A DNA stretch of 53,412 bases from Candidatus Latescibacterota bacterium (lineage in GTDB: Bacteria > Krumholzibacteriota > Krumholzibacteriia > G020349025): positions 2,551,993 to 2,605,404 of the forward strand of contig CP070763.1 of the NCBI GenBank assembly GCA_020349025.1, read 5' to 3'. Shown here piece by piece: positions 34,584-45,770 of this stretch. The notes below the pieces were generated by a model. That model did no database searches. It saw only the letters and a list, made by a program, of their open reading frames with translations, and was not told where the DNA came from. How positions within the stretch are numbered: the stretch's first letter is position 1; every line of letters starts with the position of its first letter. Position numbers and translations under genes: made by a program.

Positions 34584-36899
34584 CTAGATGCGCCCGAGCG
34601 CCCGCAGAACGCGATCCGGTGTCATCGGCAGGCGAGTCAGGCGCACGCCGACGGCGTGCCGGATCGCGTTCGCAATCGCCGGGGCGGGGCCGTTCGTAGG
34701 CACTTCCGCCACCGACTTGGCACCGAACGGTCCCGTCGGCTCGAACGACTCCACCATGATGGTCGTCATGCTCGGCATGTCGTCGGCATGGACGACCTTG
34801 TAGTCAACCAGGTTGGCGTTGCGCAGGCGTCCGGCGTCGTCGTAGAGCATCTCTTCGGTCAGCGCGTAGCCGATCCCCATCGCCACCGCGCCCTCGATCT
34901 GCCCCTCCACCTGCAGCGGGTGGAGAGCGGTGCCACAATCGACGGCGGAGACGAACCGCAGCACCCGAACCTTGCCCGTCTCGGTGTCGACCTCGACCTC
35001 GGCGAACTGGGCTGCGAAGGGGGGCGGCGAGTCGGGGATGCAGAACGCCGCGTGTCCCTCGAGCGCTCTTCCGTGAAGCTTCAAAGCGTGCGCTGCAACC
35101 TCCGCCAGAGAGACCCAGGCGCCCGTCGAGCTCCTGACCCCCTCGTCGACACACTCGAGACTCGTGCGATCGGTTGCGAGCAGATCGGAGGCAAGCGCCA
35201 GCACCTGCATGCGCGCATCCTCGGCCGCGCGCCGCACCGCGTTTCCCGACACGTAGGTGACGCTCGAAGCGTAGGCGCCGACGTCGTAGGGCACGGCATC
35301 GGTGTCGGCCGCGTGCACCTGCACGCGATCGGGCGGCGCACCGAGGATCTCGGACGCGATCTGTGCCAGCACCGTGTCGGCTCCGGTGCCGAGGTCGGTG
35401 GCCCCGGTCCGGAGCATCCACGATCCATCTTGTTTCAGCTCCAGCGCGGCCGCTCCCCAGTCGATTCCGGCGATTCCCGACGACTGCATGGCAAGCGCCA
35501 GACCCACACCGCGGCGCAACTCTCCATCTCGCGGCACCGCGTCGCGACGCTCCCAGTCGATGGCGCGTGCACCGCGCTGCATGCACTCGGCGAGCCCGTA
35601 GCTGTGGATCGAGCGCGCGTGCCCCTTGCCCTGACGCTCGAGTGCCACGGACACCCGGTCGAGGTCGCCCGCGCCGATGACGTTGCGGCGGCGCAGCTCG
35701 AGCGGATCGAGCTGCAGCTGGTACGCCAGCTCGTCGATCGCGCTTTCGAGAGCGTAGAAACCTTGCGGCGCCCCGTAGCCACGACAGGCTCCGGCGACGG
35801 CGTGGTTGGTGTAGGCGACGTCGCAGTGGTAGCGCAACGAGTCCGCGTTGTAGAGCGGCAGCGTCTTGTAGCCGGAGCTCCCGGTCACCGTCAGGCCGTG
35901 CGTTCCGTAGGCGCCCGTGTCGGAGACGACGCGCATGTCGATCGCCGTGAGGTGGCCATCGTGCCGCGCACCCAACTTGACGTGCAGCCGCATGGCGTGA
36001 CGCGTGCGGCTCATCTGGAACTCCTCTTCGCGTGTGTACTCGAGCCGAACGGGTCGGCGAGTCGCCAGCGTCAGTGCCGCGCACGCATCCTCGATCGTCA
36101 TCTCCTGTTTGCCGCCGAAGCCTCCACCGATCCGCGGTTTGATCACCCGGATCCTCGTCACCGGCAGCGCCAGAACGCGTGCGAGCGTGCGTCGCACATG
36201 AAACGGCACCTGCGTGCTCGTTCGCACCACGAGCCGCTCCGCCTCGTCGAGCCAGCTGATGGCGACGTGCGGCTCCAAGCTCACGTGCTGCACCGCCGGG
36301 ACCTCGTAGTCGCTCTCGTGCACCACGTCCGCCTGCGCCAGGGATGTCTCCACATCTCCGACCGCGAAGTCCATCACCGCAACCAGATTGCGACTCGCAT
36401 CGCGAATGCCGCGACTCTCCAGCTCGTCGTGGATTCTGGGAGCGCCGGGCTCGAGGGCCTCACGCGCGTCGAACACGGGCGGCAAGATCTCGTACTCGAC
36501 GCGGATCCTCTGCAGCGCCTGCGCGGCGACGTCGTCCGACTCCGCCGCCACGAGCGCAACGCGATCGCCGACGTGGCGCACCTTGTGGTCGAGGAGATAG
36601 GCATCGTACGGCGACGGCTCCGGATGGCTCTGACCGGCCGTCGTGTGCGGAACGCGGGGCACGTCGGCGTGCGTCAGAACTGCAAGCACTCCCGGTAACG
36701 CCAGAGCCTCGGTGGCATCGATCGAGCGGATGCGCGCGTGTGCGTGAGGGCTGCGCAGGATGCGTCCGATCGCCAAGCCATCCGGATGCAGGTCGTCCGT
36801 GTAGACCGGCTCGCCGCGTACGAGCGACTCGCCGTCGAGCTTGAGGATCGAGCGTCCGACGCTGCGGCTGCGCGTGCCGGAATTGCGCGAGGTCGTCAT
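34584..36899 (-). CDS. Molybdenum hydroxylase, Mo-cofactor subunit (xanthine dehydrogenase type), cluster 2
   Basis: Paralogue (771 residues) of the cluster 1 Mo subunit, with the same landmarks: IGGGFGGKQE, the loop AGACRGYGAPQG with the substrate-site arginine, and FGAKSVAEVP. Cluster 1 has Phe where this has Cys (AFRGYG against ACRGYG) beside the active-site arginine, so substrates may differ. The ATG at 36899 overlaps the stop of the Fe-S gene (ATGA). It is the last gene of a three-gene leftward operon and converges on the small membrane ORF, 28 bp away. Confidence 0.9.
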   Translation of the reverse strand: MTTSRNSGTRSRSVGRSILKLDGESLVRGEPVYTDDLHPDGLAIGRILRSPHAHARIRSIDATEALALPGVLAVLTHADVPRVPHTTAGQSHPEPSPYDAYLLDHKVRHVGDRVALVAAESDDVAAQALQRIRVEYEILPPVFDAREALEPGAPRIHDELESRGIRDASRNLVAVMDFAVGDVETSLAQADVVHESDYEVPAVQHVSLEPHVAISWLDEAERLVVRTSTQVPFHVRRTLARVLALPVTRIRVIKPRIGGGFGGKQEMTIEDACAALTLATRRPVRLEYTREEEFQMSRTRHAMRLHVKLGARHDGHLTAIDMRVVSDTGAYGTHGLTVTGSSGYKTLPLYNADSLRYHCDVAYTNHAVAGACRGYGAPQGFYALESAIDELAYQLQLDPLELRRRNVIGAGDLDRVSVALERQGKGHARSIHSYGLAECMQRGARAIDWERRDAVPRDGELRRGVGLALAMQSSGIAGIDWGAAALELKQDGSWMLRTGATDLGTGADTVLAQIASEILGAPPDRVQVHAADTDAVPYDVGAYASSVTYVSGNAVRRAAEDARMQVLALASDLLATDRTSLECVDEGVRSSTGAWVSLAEVAAHALKLHGRALEGHAAFCIPDSPPPFAAQFAEVEVDTETGKVRVLRFVSAVDCGTALHPLQVEGQIEGAVAMGIGYALTEEMLYDDAGRLRNANLVDYKVVHADDMPSMTTIMVESFEPTGPFGAKSVAEVPTNGPAPAIANAIRHAVGVRLTRLPMTPDRVLRALGRI

Positions 36900-37396
36900 T
36901 CCCTGCGCTCCCGCTCCGGGCGCTTCTGGCCCCGCGCGTCGCGATACTCGAGCGTTGCCGCCACCGGCTTCACGTATCCGGTGCAGCGACACAGCGTCAT
37001 CACCTCGCGAATCTCCGCTTCGCTCGCGTCCGGCTTGCGCTCCAGAAGCGCCTTCATCGACAGGATCATGCCGGGCGTGCAGTAGCCGCACTGTGCCGCC
37101 GCGTGCCGCAGAAAGGTCTCCTGCAGCGGGTGCAGCATCGCGCCCGCCAGGCCTTCGATCGTCTCGACGCGGGATGCATGCACCTGCAGCGCCAGCGTGC
37201 TGCACGCGTCGATGAGTCGACCGTCGACCAGGACACTGCAGGCGCCGCAGTCCGCGGTCTCGCACACGCGCTTGGCACCGGTGTAGCCCTCGCGACGCAG
37301 GACGTCGAGCAGCGAGTCGTGCATGCGCACCTGGAAGGTGTGCGCCTCGCCGTTGACATGCAGATCGAGCGGGACGCGCTGGCTTGCGCCACTCAT
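36896..37396 (-). CDS. Molybdenum hydroxylase, 2x[2Fe-2S] subunit, cluster 2
   Basis: Electron-transfer subunit of 166 residues with C45, C50, C53 and C65 for the ferredoxin-type cluster (CX4CX2CX11C) and QCGYC plus LCRCTGY for the second cluster. Both centres look functional. The ATG at 37396 follows GGGAGG and overlaps the FAD-gene stop by 4 nt (ATGA). It should carry electrons between the Mo subunit encoded after it and the FAD subunit before it. Confidence 0.94.
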   Translation of the reverse strand: MSGASQRVPLDLHVNGEAHTFQVRMHDSLLDVLRREGYTGAKRVCETADCGACSVLVDGRLIDACSTLALQVHASRVETIEGLAGAMLHPLQETFLRHAAAQCGYCTPGMILSMKALLERKPDASEAEIREVMTLCRCTGYVKPVAATLEYRDARGQKRPERERRE

Positions 37397-38334
37397 CGCC
37401 TGGCCTCCCGCACGCCCACTCGATAGAGCGGACCATCCTCGTAGCGGGGCACGCGGCCGCGCGTCGACGGATCGGCGACCCATTCGAGACTGCGGCGGAC
37501 CAGCACGCCGCAGACGTGCCGTCGCCATTCGCGCGTTGCACGCGTGTCGGTGATCGGTTGGATGAAGTCGCGGAGCGCGGACACGGCGCGCGCCACGCGC
37601 GCTCTCCACTCGGCGCCGCGTGTGTCGGCGCCGTGCAGCTCCACCTCGGCCGTCGGCACGCGTGTGACCGTCGGGTGCACGGCGCCGACGACGATCCGTG
37701 CCTCACGCACACGCTCTCCTTCGAGGTCGAGCGCGACGGCGCAGTTCACCTGCGCCAGATCCTTCACGACGCGACCGATCTTGCGGAACTGGGCACGCCG
37801 CGCGCGCGCGCGGGCCGGGACGCGGACTTCGGCGATCAGCTCGGCGGGCTCGATGCAGGTGGCGAAAGGTGCCGTTGCGATCGCTGCCACCGGCAGCGTG
37901 CGCCAGCGGATTCCACCCTGCGGGCCGGCGCGCGCCAGGCGTGCCTCGGCGTCGAGCGCGATCAGCGCGGCAACGAGATCCGCAGCCGGCAGCGCGTGCG
38001 CGACGTTGCCGCCCACAGTCGCCATGTTGCGCACCTGCAAGGTGCCGAAGTTCAGGCAGGCGCCCACCAACACACCGTCGGCCCAGGCATGCGCCGCCGG
38101 GGCGTGGAGGAGCTCCTCGACGCGGAGTGTGGCACCGAGCAAGAGCGCATCGTCCTCTTCGCGCATGCCGCCGAGCCCGAGGTGCGTGATGTCGACGACG
38201 GCATCGAGGCGCTCCGATCCGAGCAGCAGGTCGGTGCCGCCGGCCAGAACCCGAGCCTGCGGCGCCGAGGCGAGAAGCGCCAGCGCTGCCGACAAACGGT
38301 CCGGCCGGTAGTAGGCACCCAGGTGTGGAATCAT
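37393..38334 (-). CDS. Molybdenum hydroxylase, FAD-binding subunit, cluster 2
   Basis: FAD subunit of 313 residues with canonical motifs: the first loop VLAGGTDLL (29-37) and the second QVRNMATVGGNVAHA followed by PAADLV. This contrasts with the degenerate motifs of the cluster 1 FAD subunit. The start chosen is the ATG at 38334, with GGGGG upstream; a further in-frame ATG 42 bp upstream lacks conserved sequence. It heads the leftward operon and is divergent from meaB. Confidence 0.92.
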   Translation of the reverse strand: MIPHLGAYYRPDRLSAALALLASAPQARVLAGGTDLLLGSERLDAVVDITHLGLGGMREEDDALLLGATLRVEELLHAPAAHAWADGVLVGACLNFGTLQVRNMATVGGNVAHALPAADLVAALIALDAEARLARAGPQGGIRWRTLPVAAIATAPFATCIEPAELIAEVRVPARARARRAQFRKIGRVVKDLAQVNCAVALDLEGERVREARIVVGAVHPTVTRVPTAEVELHGADTRGAEWRARVARAVSALRDFIQPITDTRATREWRRHVCGVLVRRSLEWVADPSTRGRVPRYEDGPLYRVGVREARR

Positions 38335-38447
38335 CCATCCCCCAGCTCGCGCGGTTGCAGCGATCACGAGGTGCAACGCGGCGCACGACCGCCGCGCGTC
38401 GAGCGATCATAGCACCGCTCCGGGACCGCGGCCGTCGCCCCCCAGGC

Positions 38448-38476
38448 TTGACAGTGTAATGGCGCAACCTTAGAGT
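38448..38476 (+). promoter_or_regulatory. Strong sigma-70 promoter upstream of meaB
   Basis: Consensus -35 TTGACA (38448-38453), 17-bp spacer, -10 TAGAGT (38471-38476). Transcription would begin near 38483, only about 6 nt before the meaB GTG, giving a nearly leaderless transcript. Confidence 0.7.
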
Positions 38477-38488
38477 TTTCGAGGACTT

Positions 38489-39544
38489 GTGGCGAGTCGC
38501 ACGGCGACCGAAGACGACATTCCGGACACGGAGCCCGATTTGGTCCCCTCACTCGACGACTTGCTGCTGCGCTTCGACGAGGGAAGCAAGCGGGCGGCAG
38601 CACGCCTGATCAGCATCGTCGAAGAGGGTCGACCCGAAGCGCTCGCCATTCTGGATCGGCTCTATCCGCGTGTCGGCGGCGCCATCCGCGTCGGCGTGAC
38701 CGGGCCTCCCGGAGCCGGAAAGAGCACGCTCGCCGATCGGCTCGTCGAGCTCCTGGTGCGTGCGGGTGAGAAACCCGGGATCGTGGCGGTGGATCCGACC
38801 AGCCCCTTCACGGGTGGAGCGCTCCTGGGCGATCGCGTGCGCATGGGACCGGTTGCGAACCACGCCGATGTGTTCTTCCGCAGCCTGGGATCGCGCGGCA
38901 GCCTCGGCGGGCTGTCGCTGCACACGGCCGAGGTTGCGGACGTGCTCGACGCCTTCGGCTGCAGCTGGTTGCTCCTGGAGACGGTCGGTGTCGGGCAGTC
39001 GGAGCTCGACGTGGCGCAGAAAGCGCACACGACGCTCGTCGTCCTGGTGCCGGAGTCGGGAGATGGGATCCAGGCGATGAAGGCCGGCCTCATGGAGATC
39101 GCCGACATCTTCGTCGTCAACAAGGCGGATCGTGCGGGAGCCGAGAAGCTGCTGGAGGAGATCGAGCTCTCGATCGATCTGAAGGAGTGGCTGGGGTGGC
39201 GCCCGCCCGTGTTCCTGACCGAGGCGCGCGGCGGGCGCGGCGTCGAAGAACTGCACCAGGCCCTGCTTGCGCATCGACGTTGGCTCGAGGAGCACGGCAT
39301 GTTGCAGCAGAAGCGGCGGCAGGCGCTCGAGTCGCGGGTGCGCGATCTCGTCGAAGACGTGTTGCACCGCGAGCTGTGGCAGAACGGCACCCTCCTGCAG
39401 TCTCTTCGCGACGGACTGGACACGATCGAGCGCGGCGAGGACTCGCCGTATCAGCTCGCCCGTGCACTGGTGGAGCAGGGCCGCGCGGCGCTCGCGGTGC
39501 GCCGCGCGCTGGAGCGTGGACATCCACGCGAACCAAAGGGGTGA
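38489..39544 (+). CDS. meaB: MeaB-type G-protein chaperone of a B12-dependent mutase
   Basis: GTPase of 351 residues that loads and protects adenosylcobalamin in acyl-CoA mutases. It has GPPGAGKST (Walker A, about 72-80), VDPTSPFTGGALLGDR, the switch segment VGVGQSE, and NKAD for guanine. The C-terminal helical dimerisation arm (RRWLEEHGMLQQKRRQALE) is present. The start is a GTG at 38489 with GAGG upstream. It heads the rightward acyl-CoA operon and lies 6 bp before the mutase gene. Confidence 0.96.
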   Translation: MASRTATEDDIPDTEPDLVPSLDDLLLRFDEGSKRAAARLISIVEEGRPEALAILDRLYPRVGGAIRVGVTGPPGAGKSTLADRLVELLVRAGEKPGIVAVDPTSPFTGGALLGDRVRMGPVANHADVFFRSLGSRGSLGGLSLHTAEVADVLDAFGCSWLLLETVGVGQSELDVAQKAHTTLVVLVPESGDGIQAMKAGLMEIADIFVVNKADRAGAEKLLEEIELSIDLKEWLGWRPPVFLTEARGGRGVEELHQALLAHRRWLEEHGMLQQKRRQALESRVRDLVEDVLHRELWQNGTLLQSLRDGLDTIERGEDSPYQLARALVEQGRAALAVRRALERGHPREPKG

Positions 39545-39550
39545 AGATCC

Positions 39551-41203
<1,653 letters not shown>

Positions 41204-41239
41204 CCTCGCGATGCGAGCGCGCGCCGGAGGGGAATCGCC

Positions 41240-41656
41240 GTGGAAGAGAAGATTCGTGTCCTGATCGCCAAGCCGGGCCTCGACGGTCACGACCGTGGCG
41301 CACGTGTGGTCGCCAACTCGTTGCGCGACGCCGGCATGGAGGTGATCTATGCTGGACTGCAGCAGACGCCGCAGATGATCGTGAACGCTGCCATCCAGGA
41401 GGATGTGGACGTCGTCGCGCTCTCCATCCTCTCGGGTGCGCACATGACGATCTTCCCGCGCGTCTTGCAGCTGCTGCACGAGGCGGGTGCGGATGACGTT
41501 CTGCTCACGGGGGGCGGCATCATCGGCCCGGAGGAGATGGAAGAGCTGCAGCGCATGGGAACCGGTCGTCTGTTCGGACCGGGCGCCTCGCTGAGCGAGG
41601 CTGCGGAGTACATTCGCGAGGAAGTGCGGGCGCGGCGCGCACGCCGCGGCGATTGA
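41240..41656 (+). CDS. B12-binding small subunit of the acyl-CoA mutase
   Basis: Cobalamin-binding subunit of 138 residues, the size of IcmB. The motif D15-G-H17-D-R-G20 provides the lower axial histidine, followed by SILSGAHMT and [10 protein letters not shown], which bind the nucleotide tail. The start is a GTG at 41240 after GGAGGGG. It pairs with the mutase large subunit 36 bp upstream, and MeaB would service the complex. Confidence 0.96.
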   Translation: MEEKIRVLIAKPGLDGHDRGARVVANSLRDAGMEVIYAGLQQTPQMIVNAAIQEDVDVVALSILSGAHMTIFPRVLQLLHEAGADDVLLTGGGIIGPEEMEELQRMGTGRLFGPGASLSEAAEYIREEVRARRARRGD

Positions 41657-41666
41657 GGAGGTGGAT

Positions 41667-42353
41667 GTGGTTCGAACCATGACCGCTGCGGAGGCGGTCG
41701 CGCTCATTCCCGAACGGGCCAGCATCTTGATGGGGGGGTTCGGTCTCTGCGGCATTCCGGAGAACCTGATCAAGGCGCTGGCGATGCAGGGCACCGGGAA
41801 CCTGACCGTCATGAGCAACAACGCGGGCGTCGACGACTACGGGATCGGCCTGCTGCTCCAGAACCGCCAGGTGCGCAAGATGATCGGCACCTATGTCGGC
41901 GAGAACGATCTCCTCGAGACGATGATCCTCGAAAAGCAGATCGAGATCGAACTGATCCCGCAGGGGACCTTCGCCGAGCGCGTACGCGCCCACGGGGCTG
42001 GCATCCCGGCATTCTTCACACCCACCGGCGTTGGAACCGTGGTGGCGGATGGGAAGGAGGTGCGCGACTTCGACGGGCGCGAGTACGTGCTGGAGCGTTC
42101 GCTCGGCGCCGACTTCGCCTTCGTCAAGGCGTACAAGGCAGACCGGCTCGGCAATCTCGTCTATCGCCGTACGACGCGCAACTTCAATCCGATGATGGCG
42201 ACAGCCGGCAAGACCACGATCGCCGAGGTCGAAGAGATCGTCGACGTCGGTGAGCTGGATCCGGAGGCGATCACGACTCCGGGCATCTACGTCGACATCC
42301 TGGTGCGGGGAGAGGTGTATGAGAAGCGTATCGAAAAAAGAACTCATCGCTAG
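41667..42353 (+). CDS. 3-oxoacid-type CoA-transferase, subunit A
   Basis: Alpha subunit (228 residues) of a class I CoA-transferase of the SCOT/AtoDA type. It carries the CoA-binding signature [21 protein letters not shown] and [26 protein letters not shown] chose the GTG at 41667, 5 nt after AGGAGG; a GTG at 41661 and an ATG at 41679 are also in frame. The 3' end overlaps subunit B by 35 bp. The reaction is reversible CoA exchange between acyl-CoA and free acid, with acetoacetate/acetoacetyl-CoA or another short acid as likely partner. Confidence 0.93.
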   Translation: MVRTMTAAEAVALIPERASILMGGFGLCGIPENLIKALAMQGTGNLTVMSNNAGVDDYGIGLLLQNRQVRKMIGTYVGENDLLETMILEKQIEIELIPQGTFAERVRAHGAGIPAFFTPTGVGTVVADGKEVRDFDGREYVLERSLGADFAFVKAYKADRLGNLVYRRTTRNFNPMMATAGKTTIAEVEEIVDVGELDPEAITTPGIYVDILVRGEVYEKRIEKRTHR

Positions 42354-42978
42354 GCGTGTGGCGCGCGAGCTGCGCGACGGGTTCTTCGTCAACCTCGGAA
42401 TCGGGATCCCGACGCTGGTGGCCAACTACGTTCCCGAGGGGATGCACGTGATCTTCCACACCGAGAACGGCCTGCTCGGGATGGGGGAGTATCCGCTCGA
42501 GGAGGAGGTCGACGCCGATCTCATCAACGCCGGCAAGGAAACGGTCACCGCCATTCCTGGAGCCTCCTATTTCTCGAGTGCCGACAGCTTCGCCATGGTC
42601 CGCGGCGGCCACCTCGACATCTGCGTTCTCGGGGCGATGCAGGTGAGCGAGAAGGGGGACATCGCCAACTGGATGATCCCCGGCAAGATGGTGAAGGGAA
42701 TGGGGGGCGCCATGGACCTGGTGGCGGGCTCGAAGCGCACCATCGTGGCGATGCAGCACGCGGGTCGCGACGGCAGTCACAAGATTCTGCGCGAGTGCAC
42801 GCTGCCGTTGACCGGCAAGCGCTGCACCGACATGATCGTCAGCGACATGGGTGTCATCCGCATCACCGACACCGGGTTGCAGTTGCTCGAGTACGCCGAG
42901 GACACGACAGCGGAGACCGTGGCCGCGGCCACGGGAGCGCCGCTCGACACCAGCGGCGCCGTGCCGATGCAGCTGTAG
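42319..42978 (+). CDS. 3-oxoacid-type CoA-transferase, subunit B
   Basis: Beta subunit of 219 residues containing the catalytic Glu49 in [10 protein letters not shown], which forms the glutamyl-CoA thioester. [34 protein letters not shown] and CTDMIVSD are typical. The ATG at 42319 follows GGGAGAGG inside the subunit A gene. After the stop there is a 179-bp gap with no gene or clear promoter before the dehydrogenase. Confidence 0.94.
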   Translation: MRSVSKKELIARRVARELRDGFFVNLGIGIPTLVANYVPEGMHVIFHTENGLLGMGEYPLEEEVDADLINAGKETVTAIPGASYFSSADSFAMVRGGHLDICVLGAMQVSEKGDIANWMIPGKMVKGMGGAMDLVAGSKRTIVAMQHAGRDGSHKILRECTLPLTGKRCTDMIVSDMGVIRITDTGLQLLEYAEDTTAETVAAATGAPLDTSGAVPMQL

Positions 42979-43157
42979 CGGCGCGCTCCCGGAGCATGGA
43001 AACGCCATCGCGAGACGCGGCCCCTGGGCCCTTGCTGCTCGCAGTGTCTTGCACACCGGCTCGAAGGAGTCGAGCTGCGTGTTCTCATCGACAACGCGGC
43101 GATCCGGCGACGCAACCCCGGCGGCCGCGCGTCGCCACACTCTGACGGGAGGACGAC

Positions 43158-44018
43158 ATGGAGATTCGGGAGGTCGGCGTCGTCGGCGCCGGCACGATGG
43201 GCAATGGGATCGCCCAGCTCTTCGCGACTGCGGGGCACGCGGTGCAGCTGGTGGACACTTCGGACGCAGCGCTCGAGAAGGGGGTGGCGACGATCGGCGC
43301 CAGCCTCGAGCGCCTCGTTCGCAAGGAGAAGCTGACCGCGCAGGCCGCCAAGGAGAGCGTGGCGCGCATCTCGAGCTCCACGGATCTGCAAGCGATGCGC
43401 AGCTGCGACGTCGTCGTGGAGGCGGCATTCGAGCACTTCGACGTCAAGCGTGAGATCTTCGTTCACCTCGACGAGATCTGTGCGCAGCCGGTGATCCTCG
43501 CCAGCAACACCTCGTCGATCTCGATTACCGAGATCGCGTCGTGCACGCAACGCCCCGACCGTGTCGTCGGCATGCACTTCTTCAATCCGGTGCCGGTCAT
43601 GAAGCTGGTGGAAATCATCCGCGGCGAGGCGACCTCGGACGCCACCTACGCAGTGGTCGAAGGCCTGTCACGAGAGCTGGGGAAGACTCCCGTCGAGGTG
43701 CGCGACTACCCCGGCTTCGTCTCCAACCGCGTTCTCATGCCGATGATCAACGAGGCGATCTTCTGCCTGCAGGAGGGTGTCGCCGATCACGAGGCGATCG
43801 ATACGGTGATGAAGCTGGGGATGGCGCATCCGATGGGCCCGCTCACGCTTGCTGACTTCATCGGCTTGGACGTCTGTTTGCACATCATGAACGTGTTGCA
43901 CGAGGGCCTGGGTGATCCGAAGTATCGGCCGTGCCCGCTTCTCAAACGCATGGTCGCTGCTGGCCACCTCGGTCGTAAGACGGGACGCGGCTTCTACATC
44001 TACGATGCGGGAGCGTAG
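43158..44018 (+). CDS. hbd: 3-hydroxybutyryl-CoA dehydrogenase
   Basis: NAD(P)-dependent dehydrogenase of 286 residues interconverting 3-hydroxybutyryl-CoA and acetoacetyl-CoA. The Rossmann motif [11 protein letters not shown] is at residues 9-19; [26 protein letters not shown] (catalytic His) and [17 protein letters not shown] are all present. The length is that of single-domain bacterial HBD enzymes rather than the fused FadB form. The ATG at 43158 follows GGGAGGA. In context it would oxidise the C4 hydroxyacyl-CoA to the substrate of the adjacent CoA-transferase. Confidence 0.96.
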   Translation: MEIREVGVVGAGTMGNGIAQLFATAGHAVQLVDTSDAALEKGVATIGASLERLVRKEKLTAQAAKESVARISSSTDLQAMRSCDVVVEAAFEHFDVKREIFVHLDEICAQPVILASNTSSISITEIASCTQRPDRVVGMHFFNPVPVMKLVEIIRGEATSDATYAVVEGLSRELGKTPVEVRDYPGFVSNRVLMPMINEAIFCLQEGVADHEAIDTVMKLGMAHPMGPLTLADFIGLDVCLHIMNVLHEGLGDPKYRPCPLLKRMVAAGHLGRKTGRGFYIYDAGA

Positions 44019-44059
44019 AAACAGCCGCGGCGGCAATGCACTGGCACGGTCAGGTGGTC

Positions 44060-44839
44060 ATGGATCCGGTCGAGCTGCGCATCGACGAGGGTGTCGCCTG
44101 GATCGCCTTTGGAGATCCGCAGGCACGCAATCTCCTCACGTTGCCGCTTCTCGAGGCGCTGCCGCGCACCCTCGACGAGTCGGCTGCGGAGGCGCGCGTC
44201 GCCGTTCTCCAGGGGCGCGGCCGCACGTGGAGCGCGGGGTACGACGTGGCCCGTATCCCACCCGAGATCTTCTCCACCGATCCGGGGACGGTGGCGGACC
44301 ATCCGTTTGAACGCTGCATGCGCGCCGTCCGCGAGTGCCGATTGCCGACCGTTGCGGCGCTGCGCGGCGCCGTCTTTGGCGGGGCTCTCGAGCTCGCGGT
44401 GTCGTGCGATCTGCGCGTCGCGCACGCCGAGACCACGCTTGGACTGCCGCCGGCGCGTCTCGGTCTCGTCTACAGCCACACCGGCTTGCATCAGCTCGTG
44501 CGCCTCATCGGTCCGGCGCATACGCGCATGCTGGCGTTCCGCGGTCGGCCGGTCGATGCACAGGAGGCGGAGCGCATCGGTCTCGTCAACCGGGTCGTGC
44601 CCGACGCGGAGTTCGACGCCGCCGTGCGCCAGCTCGCGCGTGACATCGCGGCTTGTGCACCACTCGCTGTGCAGGGCATGAAGCAGGTGCTCGACATCGT
44701 CGAGACTTGCCAAGAGATTCCGGAGGAGGAGCTGCGCGGCATTCTCGAGCTGCGCCACCAGGCCTACCGCAGTGAGGATTTTCGCGAGGGACAGCGCGCG
44801 TTCCAGGAGAAGCGCAAGCCGCGCTTTCACGGCCGCTAG
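44060..44839 (+). CDS. Crotonase-family protein, methylmalonyl-CoA-decarboxylase-like
   Basis: A 259-residue enoyl-CoA hydratase/isomerase-family enzyme. The oxyanion-hole segments are SAGYDV (58-63) and RGAVFGGALE (102-111). It keeps the first acid E111, but the second hydratase acid is Pro131 (LGLPPARLGLVY), so ordinary hydration of crotonyl-CoA is doubtful. It has Tyr138 where E. coli methylmalonyl-CoA decarboxylase YgfG has its active-site tyrosine, and the ends SEDFREGQRAFQEKRKPRF also recall that enzyme; Tyr61 replaces its SAGHD histidine. These comparisons are from memory. Start uncertain: the ATG at 44060 has AGG nearby, an ATG at 44036 is also possible. Confidence 0.85.
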   Translation: MDPVELRIDEGVAWIAFGDPQARNLLTLPLLEALPRTLDESAAEARVAVLQGRGRTWSAGYDVARIPPEIFSTDPGTVADHPFERCMRAVRECRLPTVAALRGAVFGGALELAVSCDLRVAHAETTLGLPPARLGLVYSHTGLHQLVRLIGPAHTRMLAFRGRPVDAQEAERIGLVNRVVPDAEFDAAVRQLARDIAACAPLAVQGMKQVLDIVETCQEIPEEELRGILELRHQAYRSEDFREGQRAFQEKRKPRFHGR

Positions 44840-44924
44840 TCGTGCCGTGTGTTCCAGCACGTGGGCGGTGCAGCGCCGAGCGCAGCCCGGCGCCGCCCCT
44901 GCACGCGGGCTGTTGGAGCTGCGC

Positions 44925-45494
44925 ATGTCATCGGGTTTGTTGACGATCTACACGATCGGGCACTCGACGCGTTCTCTCGGCGAGCTGCTCGAGCTCCTAC
45001 GCGTTCATGGAGTGAAACGGCTGGCGGATGTGCGCTCCTATCCGGGTTCGCGCCGACATCCCCACTTCGGGCGGGCCGCGCTCGAGGCGGTTCTGCCGGA
45101 GCATGCGATCGAATATCGCTGGATGCCCGGGCTCGGTGGGCGGCGGCGTCCACAGCCCGACTCGTCGCGCAATCGTGGTTGGCGCGTGCAGGGTTTTCGC
45201 GCCTACGCGGACCACATGGCGAGCGCGGAGTTTGCGGCCGCGTTGGGCGAGCTGGAGGCATGGGCGCGCGCGGCGCCGACGGCGTTCATGTGTGCTGAAG
45301 CCGTGCACTTTCGCTGCCATCGACAGCTGATCGCGGACGCACTGACGACGCGCCACTGGACGGTGCTGCACATCGTGTCGGCGGCGGCGCCGGCGCAGCA
45401 TCGCTTGACGTCGTTCGCACACATTGACGCCGCTGGACACTTGACCTATCCGGCTGCGCCACAGCTGCCGCTCGAGGAGAGCGATTCCACCTGA
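44925..45494 (+). CDS. DUF488 family protein
   Basis: A 189-residue member of DUF488. It opens with the typical strand IYTIGHSTRSLGELLELL, then LADVRSYPGSRRHPHF, and has the C-terminal cysteine pattern FMCAEAVHFRCHRQLIAD. The conserved Asp/Arg and CHR motifs suggest an enzymatic role, but none is established for the family. The ATG at 44925 follows GGAG; the longer open frame upstream overlaps the crotonase gene. It may be read through from the acyl-CoA operon, 85 bp upstream. Confidence 0.88.
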   Translation: MSSGLLTIYTIGHSTRSLGELLELLRVHGVKRLADVRSYPGSRRHPHFGRAALEAVLPEHAIEYRWMPGLGGRRRPQPDSSRNRGWRVQGFRAYADHMASAEFAAALGELEAWARAAPTAFMCAEAVHFRCHRQLIADALTTRHWTVLHIVSAAAPAQHRLTSFAHIDAAGHLTYPAAPQLPLEESDST

Positions 45495-45532
45495 GCAGCG
45501 GATGAGGCGTGGCGACGTCCGGTCGTGGTCGC

Positions 45533-45757
45533 TCACGCCTCGGCGCGGACGGGGGGGGCGGAGAGCGCGTGCAGACTCAGTGCCACGACAGGGCAGAAGC
45601 GCACGCAGAGATCGCAACCGATACAGGTGGGGTCGTGGCATTCCAGTGTGAGGCCCTGCATGTGCAGCGCCTCGGTGGGGCAGATCGAGACGCACCCCGC
45701 GCACTGCACGCAGGTGACGTCGTCGATCGCGATGTGGAACGAACCGTTCCGACCCAT
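45533..45757 (-). CDS. 2x[4Fe-4S] ferredoxin
   Basis: A 74-residue bacterial-type ferredoxin with two complete cluster motifs: C16-x2-C19-x2-C22-x3-C26 (CVQCAGCVSICP) and C45-x2-C48-x2-C51-x3-C55 (CIGCDLCVRFCP), plus an extra C40. It starts 13 bp after the reductase gene, so it is very probably the electron donor for that flavoprotein. The ATG at 45757 follows CAGGGG. Confidence 0.93.
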   Translation of the reverse strand: MGRNGSFHIAIDDVTCVQCAGCVSICPTEALHMQGLTLECHDPTCIGCDLCVRFCPVVALSLHALSAPPVRAEA

Positions 45758-45770
45758 GCCTGGCCCCTGT

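Noticed and set aside
34500..36698. 732-codon + strand frame across cluster 2
   Set aside because: It spans the small ORF stop and the antisense of a conserved Mo subunit; composition is that of a shadow frame.
42979..43157. Possible small gene between CoA-transferase subunit B and hbd
   Set aside because: Only frames overlapping neighbours run through it; no start with a ribosome site yields a separate product.
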